The notes below the pieces were generated by a model. That model had not been told where the DNA came from, ran no database searches, and saw only the letters and a program-made list of their open reading frames with translations. The translations under genes and the position numbers were made by a program. From Blasia pusilla (taxonomy: Eukaryota > Marchantiophyta > Marchantiopsida > Blasiales), in assembly GCA_050084515.1 (NCBI GenBank), contig CM114275.1:12896001-12960000 (forward strand): a stretch of DNA of 64,000 nt, read 5' to 3'. Positions 36,301 through 47,884 of the stretch are shown here, piece by piece; position 1 is the first letter of the stretch; every line of letters starts with the position of its first letter.

Positions 36301-36420
36301 TTGGCTGCCTGTAGCCGAGCTGGAGAGGTCCAACATGCTTATACGAAAAAGAGATGCGCAGCGAACCGTGGACCCGATCGTGGATTCTACCGCCGAAGTC
36401 TTTCGGAGGGACGTTTTTTT
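33350..36420. other. No recognised gene; upstream part of the MYB island
   Basis: GC content rises compared with the flanks. A 222-codon minus-strand ORF (35,319-35,987) is Gly/Pro-rich at its start and has no domain I know; it may be chance. Tetranucleotide AAGT runs occur near 36,163. Confidence 0.4.
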
Positions 36421-36471
36421 AATATATTTATACATATATATAATATCTATATTTTCGTATCCATATTCTTT

Positions 36472-36481
36472 ATATATACCT
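36472..36481 (+). promoter_or_regulatory. Candidate TATA box of the MYB gene
   Basis: TTTATATATACC lies about 350 bp before the MYB start codon, at the edge of an AT-rich patch (36,418-36,482) in otherwise GC-rich DNA. Position and sequence suit a TATA box with a leader of roughly 320 bases. No transcript evidence is available. Confidence 0.35.
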
Positions 36482-36826
36482 GGGTTGGCCGGTATCTGAT
36501 TCCTTCTCTAGTTAACTAGCTGGTGCCCTCTGCCCTCGGGGGACGGCATTTCCTCTCGTCGTGGACTCCATGCTCGGTTCCCTCCCCAGGAGCGAGAAAT
36601 CGATCGATCGAATGCCCCCCGGCCGCCGATGTGTGCGAGTCAGTGCGAGAGATCGAGCGAGGGAGCGAGCGAGCTCTGGATTTCGAGGAAGCGGTTGGGC
36701 AAATCGATCCATCTTCACAGCGCGACATGACCTGGACAAATCCACGTCGGTTCGTCTGGAATGAACTCTTACTTGCACGCACTCTGTAGTAATCGTTGGG
36801 TTCGATCTGAGCGCAGCTAAACCACG

Positions 36827-39800
36827 ATGATCCAGCCGATACACTCACCTTGCTGTGAAAAGAGAGGTCTCAGGAAAGGGCCTTGGACACGAGAGGAAGA
36901 CATCCGCTTGAAGGAGTACATTACAAGGCATGGTCACAGCTGCTGGCGGACCCTTCCCAAAGCCGCAGGTCAGTTAACGTTTCTCCCGTGCTAAATTTCG
37001 GAGCGCGCGCGCACCCCTAGAGGCTCCCGAAAGATTCATCCCGGGAACCTCGTCTTAATCATTAATTCGACGAGTGTACGGTAACGAGAGGAAACCCGGT
37101 GCACAATGGCAAAGTTCCGGAGGTGTGCGGACCCATTTTGAGGACGGAATTTTTAGAACTTGTTTGAATTGACAGAGTCTTGAGAAAAATGTGCAGCAGC
37201 ACAGAAAAAATCTATGTATACTTACTCAACAAGATTTCAATCGTTCCATTTGCATCTCAAATGCGTTGCTTCCTTCCGTCCCCAGTCACTATATTCATGT
37301 GTTCTCTTGAATATTATGGTTCCTTTGTCATGAGGTTGGGCTCAGTGAGGCGCCGGGGAGACTATGAATACGAATCCGCAGCCCAATTTCTTGCAACTGC
37401 ACATCGAAAGCCCCCAAAACTATGGTTCAGGATTCGGTCGACGGCCGTTGGACTATATGCCGAGCTCTCATCTCGTCCTAGTTTCAGAATTCGCCGACAC
37501 GATGGGTGCCGCCCACGCGCACCTGCACGCTTCCATAGTGTTGTCGAAGCGAATTGTGTGAATTGTATCGCTAACTAGAGTTTCATGTTCTGTTTTCAGG
37601 GTTGCAACGTTGTGGGAAGAGCTGTCGTCTACGATGGATCAACTACTTGAGGCCCGATCTCAAGCGCGGAAATTTTCTCGATGAAGAAGAGCAACTCATC
37701 ATCACGCTGCAATCCCTTCTCGGCAACAGGTCTGTTCAACCCGCTTGGGTCCATGGATGAAATTCGTGTGCGACATACGTGTGTTGTGTTGTGTCAATGC
37801 ATCGAAGCGCTAGAATTTAGTCTGCGTAAGATTCACCGACCACTACCCGAACTTGCTGGAATAGTAGAGGGCTGCTGTACACGAGAACCCGTAATCCACC
37901 AAACCAACTGCACTCGATGGATATTTTGACTCGGTCAAAATCTATTTCCGCTAGAGAAATGTGCCACCACTGAATTACATGGTCTCCCAGCACTTGCATT
38001 CAATGGGTTTCTCGCGGTCGAGCTTTGTCTTGCATCCCGTCATCCTTCAGGTAAGAATATGGAAAGCCATACGCGAAATATTGATACCAACAGCTCAGGA
38101 AGCTACTACTGCCAGTCTCGGATCAAGTAACAGATGTCGAAAGTTCCTCACTCCAGATCACGACTATGACCTTGCAAGCATTTCCAAGCTCTATATATAA
38201 ATGTGTATACATTTTTTTCCTAGACCTGGAGTCTCCCAAATCCAATCCACGACCGTAGAAATTTTGTGGCTATTGCAAGCAGGCAAGCGAGACTTAGTCT
38301 CCCGGGCCGGAAGATTAATTGCAACTTTCAGAAGATTGGTTCAGTATTGCCAACTGTGCCCAGAATCAGAGTTCCTGTAGTTTGTATTTGAATCAAGACC
38401 GGGTCCGGCCACGAGGTGCAGGAGTCAACTACTTGGACCATTTCCCAAGATGGAGTTAATCTAAGTGTAAGACTCAGCAGGGCAAATTGCGATTTGTAAC
38501 TGCGACTCAGCCTCTCAGCACTCTATTATTGCGCGCAGGATATGTAATAAGACTGCGTCTGGGACTTTCCCGACCCAGCACCGTGGATTCCGGTGGAGAG
38601 CCTCACTGTTATTTCCTCAGAGAACGGGTCTCCCCTACAGAACATGATGTTTATGTAGTTGACGAATGGACCTGCAGATCTAAGGCGGGCTGCGCGTCGA
38701 GCCTTGTGACGATGTGGGGTCTGTCCGAGAATTTCCTCACAAACATCGCTCGCCGATGTTCCGAAGATTTTATTTTTTAATTTCATGAAAGGTCTTCGGG
38801 AGGTTTGCGTGATTGTAGGGATGTGTCTCAGATAGACGTTCATTTGCGCTGCAGGTGGATTGCAGCGTAATTGCGTAAAAATCTCCGGAAGCTTACAGTT
38901 TTGGTTTGGCTTGCTCACAGATGGTCGCTGATTGCTGGACGCCTCCCTGGACGGACGGACAACGAAATAAAGAATCATTGGAACACGCATCTGAAGAAGA
39001 AATTGAAGAGTATGGGCATCGATCCTTCCACGCACCGCTCCGTGATTCCGCTGCAATCTCCCGGGAAGAGAACGACGACGACGACCACGTACTGCACCCC
39101 GACGTCCATCTACTCTGGCGCTCATCACAAGCTCAAACCGTCGAGGCCCCAAACTCAGCAGCAGTCGCAAGACTGCGGCACCAAAAGCAACGTCCAGATC
39201 CCCCAGGTGGCTCCCCACGGTTGCAGCCCCGATCAAAAGGGCGAGAAGGGCTCGAGCATCGAGTTTAGGGATTCAGAGCTACGTGCGGAAGAGATGGAGA
39301 AATCAAGTAGCAAATGCAATACCCTTGCAAAACAAGCCGCAGTCAAGGTCGTCGGCTCTGCCGTGACAGCGTTAGTCGACGGCGTGGACGTCGACGCATG
39401 GACTACCCCTGCCGGTTCCGGTGCAGATTTAGAATTGCATCAAATGTCGAGCCGCTTCAAGGCCTTGGGAAACTCGAATTGGCGTTCTCCGCCGGACCAT
39501 CTCGTCGCTCATTGCGGCAGTGTGGAGTGTCAGGATAGCGAGGGGAGTCATAGACATTTCCTCTCCGCAGGAGCTGTAGATCATGGTCATATGAATACTC
39601 TGGAGCAAGTTTTGTTCTCCGCGAGTTCCACGATGCCACCCTTTAGCGAGGTACACAGGCTGCCATTACGTCCATGTGATGCTAGTCAACCTTTAGCACA
39701 CCTTCAAATTCCCAACAAAGGAATATGGAATGAGAACTGCTTCTTGCCGATACTCAGTAGTCCATCGGCAATGGAGAGTAGCTACTCTTCACCCAGCGAC

Positions 39801-40070
39801 TCGCCGGCCTCTTCCGAAGATGAGCCAATGACTCATTCTGCTCCGGAATGGGTCATGGCTGAATCGAAAGAAATGGAGGAGGCCGAAACCGCTCCCAGCG
39901 GGCTCAGTGGACTCTCAGCTCACCCGTGGGCCATGGCCGGCATTGCAATGGATTCCGACTTGCATCTGGGCGACATCGAAACAGAAACTTCCGATGGTCT
40001 GTGGAATTTTGAATTGATGCCGGACTCGCAGATCATGCATCATACGTATAACGCTTACAGATCATCTTGA
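36827..40070 (+). CDS. R2R3-MYB transcription factor, three exons, 473 residues
   Basis: Exons 36,827-36,968, 37,600-37,729 and 38,921-40,070, with GT..AG introns of 631 and 1,191 bp. The phases and the 130-bp second exon are those usual in plant R2R3-MYB genes. The start [20 protein letters not shown] aligns with the family N-terminus. R2 has Trp at residues 20, 40 and 60. R3 has Phe73 in place of the first Trp (normal in plants), then Trp92 and Trp111. [19 protein letters not shown] closes R3, followed by GIDPSTHR, a motif of several MYB subgroups. The Leu/Arg pattern for bHLH binding in R3 is not met (QLIITLQS). The C-terminus is Ser-rich, then acidic ([16 protein letters not shown]), a plausible activation region. 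It would bind MYB-type promoter sites in the nucleus; the target pathway cannot be told. The reading frame is intact. Confidence 0.92.
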
Positions 40071-40549
40071 CCTGTGGCATAATGCAGTGCTCAAATCTAG
40101 GTCTGCGCAGACAGTGTACAAAGATTAATTTTCAGCTTTTGATCGGGTACATAGTTCCATATCATCAGTACTGATCGAGTTTGGTGCGGGAGACATGTGA
40201 GAAATTCATTGGGAGGAGAGAAATCCGGTCGCCAACTTGGGCCATGGCCGGCATTGCAATGGATTCCGACTTGCATCTGGGCGACATCGAAACAGAAACT
40301 TCCGATGGTCTGTGGAATTTTGAATTGATGCCGGACTCGCAGATCATGCATCATACGTATAACGCTTACAGATCATCTTGACCTGTGGCATAATGCAGTG
40401 CTCAAATCTAGGTCTGCGCAGACAGTGTACAAAGATTAATTTTCAGCTTTTGATCGGGTACATAGTTCCATATCATCAGTACTGATCGAGTTTGGTGCGG
40501 GAGACATGTGAGAAATTCATTGGGAGGAGAGAAATCCGGTCGCCAACTT
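39927..40549 (+). repeat. Perfect 311-bp tandem duplication of the MYB 3' end
   Basis: Unit 1 (39,927-40,237) starts at TGGGCCATGGCC inside the coding region and carries the last 47 codons, the stop and about 165 bp of 3' flank. Unit 2 (40,238-40,549) is identical by eye. The second copy of the 47 codons lies after the stop, so it is 3' UTR or flank. The lack of differences means a recent event or an assembly error. Confidence 0.9.
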
Positions 40550-43225
40550 CATAATTCGACTTCACCCCGGCGCTCAACAGCAACGCTCGGGTGAACTCTT
40601 CGTCAAATATTAGCTCTAGGATCCGAAACAGGGTTTTGATCAATCAGTTTCATTTTACAATCCTGTCGTGAATAGCCCTGACTTCCCCTCGAGTAGCTCG
40701 TAGAATTGTGTTTGGACACAGTTTGTCTGGTCACCACGTACTTCGACAGTAGCGTATCGATAGAACGGGTCACTTCACTGATAATTACGGGCCCAGATTT
40801 CATTGTCCGGCTGGCCCTGCAGGGACGCCATGGCTACTTGTTCATTATGTCACAATGTTCGATACTCTTCAAAGACCCTACCATACCAGGCAAATGACTG
40901 GCTCCTAGAGCTTATTGACCATAAGACTTAGAGGTAGTACTTCACGTTTCAACATCTTAGACTGGTACATAAGACCTGCGCATCGACAGGAATTGCAACC
41001 CATACATTGAAAATTGCAATATCCTGTCTGTTCAGATTGTGTTTGTTCAAAAAAGGATTGTAACAGACCTATCTGCTCGTACATGTGCTGTCTATTCCCG
41101 TCAGCTTACAAAGTTTACTACGTGGCCTGTACTGGTGGACATGTACATCTTGAGCATATGCTTGCGTGTAAATTAAGTACTCCCATCAGCTTTGACGGTT
41201 GACTGTGTGTACACAATACTGAAGGCACGGGAAAATCATTCCATTCTCACCTCAGGTTTACAGTCTGGTGCGTTAGTCTAATCGAATCCGGTAGGAGGTG
41301 AATGTGTCCTACTTAGAATCGGTTGCAAAGTTGTGACAGAAATTTTCAATGTCGGCGGCATGAATAAATTTAATATACACATGGCCCGCAAACATCTTCG
41401 ATCATCTCTCTTCAGTACCGCACCCGGCTTTTTTATTTTCTGGTGATCTGAAAGAACAGGCTGATCATCGACCTGGCCTATAGAGGATTCGCAGTAGAAC
41501 ATTTCTGTCCTGCCCTGAGACATCCGCTCAACCGTCGAGCGGATGTACCAGGGCCAGGAAAGAAGTAGGTCCTCAGAGCAAGACTTCTTCAGTAACTGTT
41601 ATGAAGTCGAGTCGAGTCGACAAGGAATTCACTGACAGTTTCGGATGAGGATGCTTCGATTTCAGCCTCACGTACAGCCTAGCTACAGGAGCTAGCTAGT
41701 GGTGGCCGGTCTGAAAAAGCTGAGCACGCAAAGGTAATTCGGGAATTTGAGACACTCGATTATATGGTATACGGACCCGGCGTAGGCCAAGATCTGTAGA
41801 TGCAGACGTGTCCGCAAGTTCAGTTTGCTTGTGCACAAGGTACGTAAGTAGCGAGGTCTATGGACAGAATGCTAAAGCGCCCATGGATGCGTTATTTGAT
41901 GGAAGAATTATATTCGTAGAGCTCGATGTCGTTGGGACCCGCCCGCCGTGTGGCTCTCGGGACCTGAGAACCTTCGTGATGAAGTCTTCAGTCGCTGGCT
42001 ACTTGTGGATTTCCACCTCCACAAAGTCTCGCTGTCTGCGTAGCTTTTAGAGAAGCGACAAATGGATTCTCACATGCATGTACACGTGGATTGCGTGCAA
42101 ACACTTCAAGGAGAGCATCGAACCTTTCCGAAGTTCAACTTGAGTTGAAGAATCGACACTAGGGAGGATCTCTTGCAAATCCACCTTTGCACGGTCCTCA
42201 TCAATGGAACGTTTCCCGTTGAACATCACGGGTTTCTCGACGGATGGATCCGTCCGAGTCTCCACACACCGCGACACGTACCTGGCCCCATACGACGAAC
42301 GAACAACAATTACGAAGGATTACCTCCGACGATCGATTACGAGGTATCGCCTGTACGCGACAGGATCGTCCACCGAGAAGGCTTTTGTCTCGGCAAGGGC
42401 AACCGATCTCCCCTCCACAGTCCCTTCTTACCATCAATGACGCTCGCCCGAGTGACAAGGCCGGTGGTTACCGTGCGCACAGGAATTCGTAATGCCCATT
42501 TGCATGTCAGCGCGGTTGCCAAGGCGCAACGAAACCGTGTGATAGTTTACTATATCTATCTACAGGTGTCCATGGGGGGCTCCGTGAGTCAGCATGTCGT
42601 CAACTGTCATAATCTCCGAACGAAAGGAGTACTGGACACGAACATGAGATACCCTGCCTTCCGCACGCGCAGGTGGCCACTGATCTCGATTTTCTCGAAA
42701 GTGGTAAGAAAGCGGAGGCGCCGGAGCGTCTCTACGAAAGAGGAATGTAGCGGGGGAGTTTTAATGAATGGCATTATGCGGCTCCATTAGCGGTCAACGC
42801 GAGCCGTGAATGAACATTTCCCATGGTGCGTACGCTCGCCAAAGAGAGAGAATACAGAGCATTCATTGCTCTTTCGTGAGCACGCCCGGGTCAGAAATGA
42901 GTCAATTGGTGAGAATGCAAAACATTTTCCCGGCGCCTTTTTCCCGTCCGCCGGCTCCGCTATTACTTGGGTTAATTTCATGCTCATGGCATGGCATGAA
43001 TTTTTATCCCATGGCCCGCCTTCGCTGGCATGAATGGCAAGGCCATGTGGAATTTGATATTCAAATTTTGAGCATATAAGCATGGCGGAGGGTGGCCCAA
43101 GCAAGCATAGAGCGAGGGGACCCTGGGTGCGCAGGCTGGACAAGAGCTGCACAGAGCTTTATTCAAGTTGTTGCAACTTTGCAGAGAGCCCTTGCTGTGA
43201 GCTAGGTTCCATCGTGCTTTCTTTG
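40550..43225. other. No recognised gene downstream of the MYB gene
   Basis: ORFs up to 205 codons (42,173-42,790, + strand) have no domain, no conserved pattern and many overlapping ORFs in other frames, so I do not call them. Composition stays more GC-rich than the flanks until about 43 kb. Confidence 0.45.
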
Positions 43226-43229
43226 TGTG

Positions 43230-44540
43230 AGTAATCTCCACCAAAGCGTATGTTGTTGGATCTGTGTGGTTGCTCCAATGGTAGAGGCTACGCGTTCCCT
43301 GAAGTACTTCTTGATTGAACAAATCTATGTGGTTGCGACGATGCGGTCATTGCGACCCCTTTGTCTTGCTCTTCATGCTGCTTCCTGCTTGAGGCCATCC
43401 ACTATTGTAGATCGTATTGGCGCAGGCGCAATTTCTCTTTTCTCTGATGCCAAAATGCTTTTCGATCTAATCAACTGAGCAAACGCCATTGATTCATTGA
43501 ACAACATGCTAATCTTTGAGAATCCGGGTAAAGACGTCTGTCAAGAAATGTGAAAGCTATACATCTAGAATATATATTTCAATATATAGGAGTTTAAGAT
43601 GATCGATAATTCAATGGTAGAGGCCTCAACGATAGATCCTGAATCAAGAGCTATCTGTATCATCAATGTGTCCTCCAAAGCATTTCTTGATTCTACTATT
43701 TGTGGCAAATGTATATGCTTGCATTTATGGACTCATTGCGACCCCTCTGTCTTGCTCTTCATGTTGGTTCCCCCTTGAGGACGTCCACCGTTGTAGATCG
43801 TATTGGCGCAATTTCTCTTTTGCAGAGCGATGCGAGAATGCCTTCCAATGTGATTAACTGACCGGACGCGACTAATTCATTGAACATCATGCCAATCTTT
43901 GAGAATCCGGGTAGAGACATCTGTCAAGAAATGTGACTACTGTACATATAGAATATATATTCAATATGTAGGGCTTGAGGATTATCAACCCACATGCATG
44001 AGTTTCTAATAGCAATTTGATAATTCTGTCATATTTCAGGGCAAGTGATTGAAGTGCACACACTCAATAGTGTGAGTACTGGTTTGATATTGTTATGTTG
44101 CCTAAAAGCATTGAGTTTCTTATTTTTTCACTTGTGGAGATGTTGGTTATATTTAAATGCCTCAATGGTCAAGGCTGAATGAACAGTTCTATGTGATATG
44201 AATGTGCCCTGTTAATCATTTCTTGATTATATTATTTCTGGTGAATCTATGTGCTTGCCTTTGTGGAGTCATTGCAATCCCTTTGTCTTGCTCGGGTATT
44301 CCAGATCCTAATGGAACAATTTGTTTGTTGTTTAGCGATTCTAGAAGTCTTGCCGATGGAATGCCTTCATTGAGTAGCATGTTGAAATTGGAGTATCCGG
44401 TTGGAAACTTTTATCTGAAAATTTGACAACTATAGAAAGTTGAAGAGAATGTAGGTGCTGAGACCCTAAATCCCTTTATTGCGAGGGGTTAAGATTAATC
44501 AACCCTCGTGCATGAGTTTGTAATACAATGATGTGTTTGG
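43230..44540 (+). repeat. Three diverged tandem repeats of about 390-540 bp
   Basis: Units at about 43,230-43,600, 43,617-43,985 and 44,160-44,540. Units 1 and 2 share long blocks (TTGTAGATCGTATTGGCGCA; TTTGAGAATCCGGGTA; GTCAAGAAATGTGA). Unit 3 is more diverged (TTCTTGATTATATTATTT; CCTTTGTCTTGCTC). Units 2 and 3 each hold a short ORF starting MCP..HFLI.LF (43,666 and 44,202) with a hydrophobic, signal-like start. Confidence 0.6.
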
Positions 44541-44851
44541 TTGTCATTTGTGGAGCAAAAGTTAGTAAAATGCATGTACTTTATACGGAATGCTTACCAC
44601 GTAAGGATGATAAAAAGCATTATGTCCATGCCATAGCGTTTGTAACTTAGTTCCATTATCATCAGTTTAGATTGCCTTTCCCTTTTACTTGCTCTAGAGT
44701 GATAAACAAAGTGAATGTAAACCTAACATTTCATTTGGAATGTTTGTCTTTCTTAGACGTGTAGAGGTGCTTAAGTTAAGGAGCATATCTAATAAAAATT
44801 GTCCCATTCCGTTTGTGATTGAAGGGTACGAGGTGATTCTAGTGGATACAC

Positions 44852-45163
44852 ATGGCTTCAAGTGAACTAAGTGTGACAAGATTTCCTCCAAAGCTTAACA
44901 AGATGAAAGTTAGGAAAGCTAAATTAGAGGAAGAATCAGAGTTGGAAAGATTTTCACAAGTGGAAGCAGAATTAAAAAAACGTGCAGAGGAAAGGGATAA
45001 GTTCTACATCGAATGTGCTATCTTTGAACAAGAGGAGAAAGATAGAGCAGAATTTATGGGTTATGTTGAAAACCTTCAATGTGAAGAACGGTTAGCAGTA
45101 TACATAAAGAAAGTTGAGGAGGAGAGAAGGTGGCAAAATATAAAGGATTGGTCACCAAAATGA
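44852..45163 (+). CDS. Small Glu/Lys-rich coiled-coil ORF, unknown
   Basis: 103 codons from an ATG in a fair plant start context (ACACATGGCT) to TGA. Residues 25-60 and 75-95 are rich in Glu, Lys and Arg (for example LEEESELERFSQVEAELKK) and would form amphipathic helices or a coiled coil. No domain recognised. No intron borders are evident. It sits between the tandem repeats and the foldback, so it may be a captured exon of a mobile element rather than a gene. Confidence 0.35.
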   Translation: MASSELSVTRFPPKLNKMKVRKAKLEEESELERFSQVEAELKKRAEERDKFYIECAIFEQEEKDRAEFMGYVENLQCEERLAVYIKKVEEERRWQNIKDWSPK

Positions 45164-45208
45164 TTCTTGGTTGTATACTTGCTTTCAAACCTAGCCTTTG
45201 AGCTAAAA

Positions 45209-45262
45209 CTTTGTTTGAAATGGGCTTGATGGAAGTAAATTCAAAGTTTGTGGAAGCACTTT
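45209..45262 (+). repeat. 55-bp direct repeat, copy 1
   Basis: AACTTTGTTTGAAATGGGCT to GTTTGTGGAAGCAC recurs with one visible difference at 46,578-46,631 inside the foldback loop. After it, copy 2 continues with CCAATCGAATAT, which in copy 1 context lies about 400 bp on (45,663). Confidence 0.75.
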
Positions 45263-45699
45263 TTTGGCCGATTCTTCATAAGCATAAATTTTGTTTATCA
45301 TGAATTTATTTTGTAGTGTATTCTTTTTCATGTATAGAGTAAATACTCGCGATGATGATCATGTTGTGTCATATGTACCAATAGATTACTAAGAATACTC
45401 AATGGCATGTGGGCATTGTGGGATAAAGGGAAGCATTGTACTTGCTCCATAGGGTGAAGCTTTAGTACATTGGGATTCCTGGTTGAATTTATTAGGCGAA
45501 GCCTGAATTTTTGAATTTGTTAAAAACTTCCCTCGCTCTTTTTGTATCCTATCAAAGCCTCCTCACTCTAGAAACATGGAATGAAGTTTGGAATTGGAGC
45601 ACTTATTCAATACAAATGTTTATTTTGTTGGCCATTAGAGAGTGATGTCTACATATCTCCTTCCAATCGAATATTACAAATTTCAAAACTATTGGAAGG

Positions 45700-47880
45700 T
45701 CTCTGACACACTTGTATGAAACTCATGTGAATGATTTAACACATGGTAGGAAAAAAAATATTAGAGACAACAAACCTCCATTTTCATGGAATATTATGAT
45801 AACAATAAACAATTTAAAGTTACAAAAATAAAAAGGAATATGCCTTTTTTTTTGTAGCTCCGGAAAAATTTTCCTATTTCAACTCATAATAAATATTTGC
45901 CAATTGCAAAAATTCAAGGAGTATATGAAGGCATTTTTCTCAAGTCTTCTTTACTAACAAAAGATATTATGTTCATATGAGTTTTGTACACACGGTTCCC
46001 TCTACAAGCAGAATGCATTCCGCCACTTAACCAAAATACATCGTTTTGGTATATATTATTGTGCGCATACATATCGCTACACAAATGGCTCTTCCCCCAA
46101 AAGTAGCCTCCACATGATAACATGTGTATATAGGTTACCTGGTGATCATTGACTCGGTCAATGGATTACTTGGGGGAAGTAAAACGCACGTCATCTATCG
46201 GTAGGCTAACGAAGATGTGACAATGTCTAGTGTAATATTTACTAGTGTTGGTTCAAAATGCGACTAATCGTATTCGTTGAGAATGTCATGAGAGGAGTTT
46301 TAAAAAGTAAGAGGCACACTCCAATACTAGTGTTTATTTCAAATTTTAGGTAATTATAATGATGGTTTCATATATGAATTTAAATTATAAAACCTTTCTA
46401 AACTATAGGACTTTTGAATGTAACATCTTAAAAATTGTAGTATATTGTTTAATTACTTTAAGTAGTTGTTATGCCAATGAGATGCATGGTTTTAAAAAAA
46501 CCCCAACATTCTAGTTTTATATATCTTGGATATTTTCAAAATTTTGTGGGTGGAATTTCATTTGAGTATCTTATTTGAAAACTTTGTTTGAAATGGGCTT
46601 AATGGAAGTAAATTCAAAGTTTGTGGAAGCACCAATCGAATATCCAAAATTCATAACTATCCTTACATACTATATTTTTTATAGAAAAAATTTGAACCCA
46701 AAAACGTATCACTACTCCAATATTTATTTTAATTGCATATTAATTGGGAAAATATGATATTGTTGTTTGCTTTTCCTGGAAGTCTCAACCAAGAAAAAAA
46801 ATCACTTTTTTTGTTAAAAATATGTCAAGATTATTTTAATCATATCATATTTGGTAGGGAGAAAGAAAATGATGATTGTCTTTATATATCTTATAGAGAC
46901 CTTAAAAGTCTTATAGTTTAGAAAGGTTTCATAACTTAAATTCATATAGGAAATAGACATTATAATTACCTCAACTTTGAAATATACACTAGAATGGTGT
47001 GTTCCTCTTACTTTTTAAAACTCCTCTCATGGCATTCTCAACCAATACGATTAATCGTATTTTGAACCAACATTGGTAAACATCACAATAGATATTGTCA
47101 CATCTTAGTTAGCCTACCGGTAGATAACGTGCGTTTTACTTTCCCCAAGTCACTTGTTGACCGAGTCAATGATCACAAGGTAACCTGTACACAGACGTTA
47201 TCATTTGGAGGCTATTTTTGGGTTTAGAGCCATTTGTGTAGCGATATGTATGCGCACGATAACACATACCGAAAGGATGAAGTCAAACTATCCTTGTCTC
47301 ATCTAAAATTATTCGCTCCTTTTGCAATTTTTTAAATTGCTTTCGCTCTCCCCTTATTACTTGGTTATATAATATTAGCGTAATAAATTATACAATATAG
47401 GAAGTTAAAAGCCCACAATTTGGAATTGCTTCCATTGAATAGATCAAAATTTAATATTCTTCATCCCTTCATAAGGTATAACGGATAAAATTATGATAAT
47501 AAAAACATTTTCTCACGTATCTTAAAAAAATTACTACCACATATAATCTATATTGGTTAAAGGTATAACCACCTTCCGTTTTTAGATGAGTGCATAATAA
47601 CGTCCGTTTATCAGGGTTAACTGGCGGAATGTAATCTGCCTGTAGGGGGAGCCATGTGTACAAAACTCATATAAACAGAATACCTTTCGATAGTAAAGAA
47701 GACTTGAACAAAATACCTTCCTATACTCCTTGAATTTCTTCAATTGGAAACATTTATTATGAGTTGAAATGGGAAAAAGTTTCTGGGGATACAAAAAGAA
47801 AGGCATATTCCTTTTCATTTTTGTAACTTCCAATTTTTTATTGTTATCATAACTATTTCATACAACTGTTTCAGAATATT
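45700..47880. mobile_element. Foldback element with arms of about 0.7-1 kb
   Basis: The left arm (about 45,700-46,418) and right arm (about 46,897-47,880) are inverse copies. Matched blocks from outside in: ATGATAACAATAA; AAAGGAATATGCCTTT; TTCAAGTCTTCTTTACTA class sequence; GTGCGCATACATATCGCTAC (46,061) against its inverse (47,242); GATGTGACAAT; CTCTTACTTTTTAAAACTCC; TTTCTAAACTATA. The right arm holds about 350 bp extra (47,280-47,630) and the left about 60 bp extra. The loop (46,419-46,896) has no recognisable transposase. Long-armed foldbacks of this kind occur among MULE-like and foldback DNA transposons, or can form when two LTR-type copies insert head to head. Confidence 0.7.
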
Positions 47881-47884
47881 ATTT

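Noticed and set aside
40181-40381. Separate short gene after the MYB stop
   Set aside because: It is the second copy of the 311-bp duplication; the apparent start codon lies in the duplicated 3' flank.
42173-42790. 205-codon plus-strand ORF
   Set aside because: No recognisable domain, low-complexity basic ends, and four overlapping ORFs in other frames; it fits chance in GC-rich DNA.
43270-43300. tRNA-like words (CCAATGGTAGAGG) in the tandem repeats
   Set aside because: No acceptor stem, T-loop motif or anticodon arm at the right spacing.
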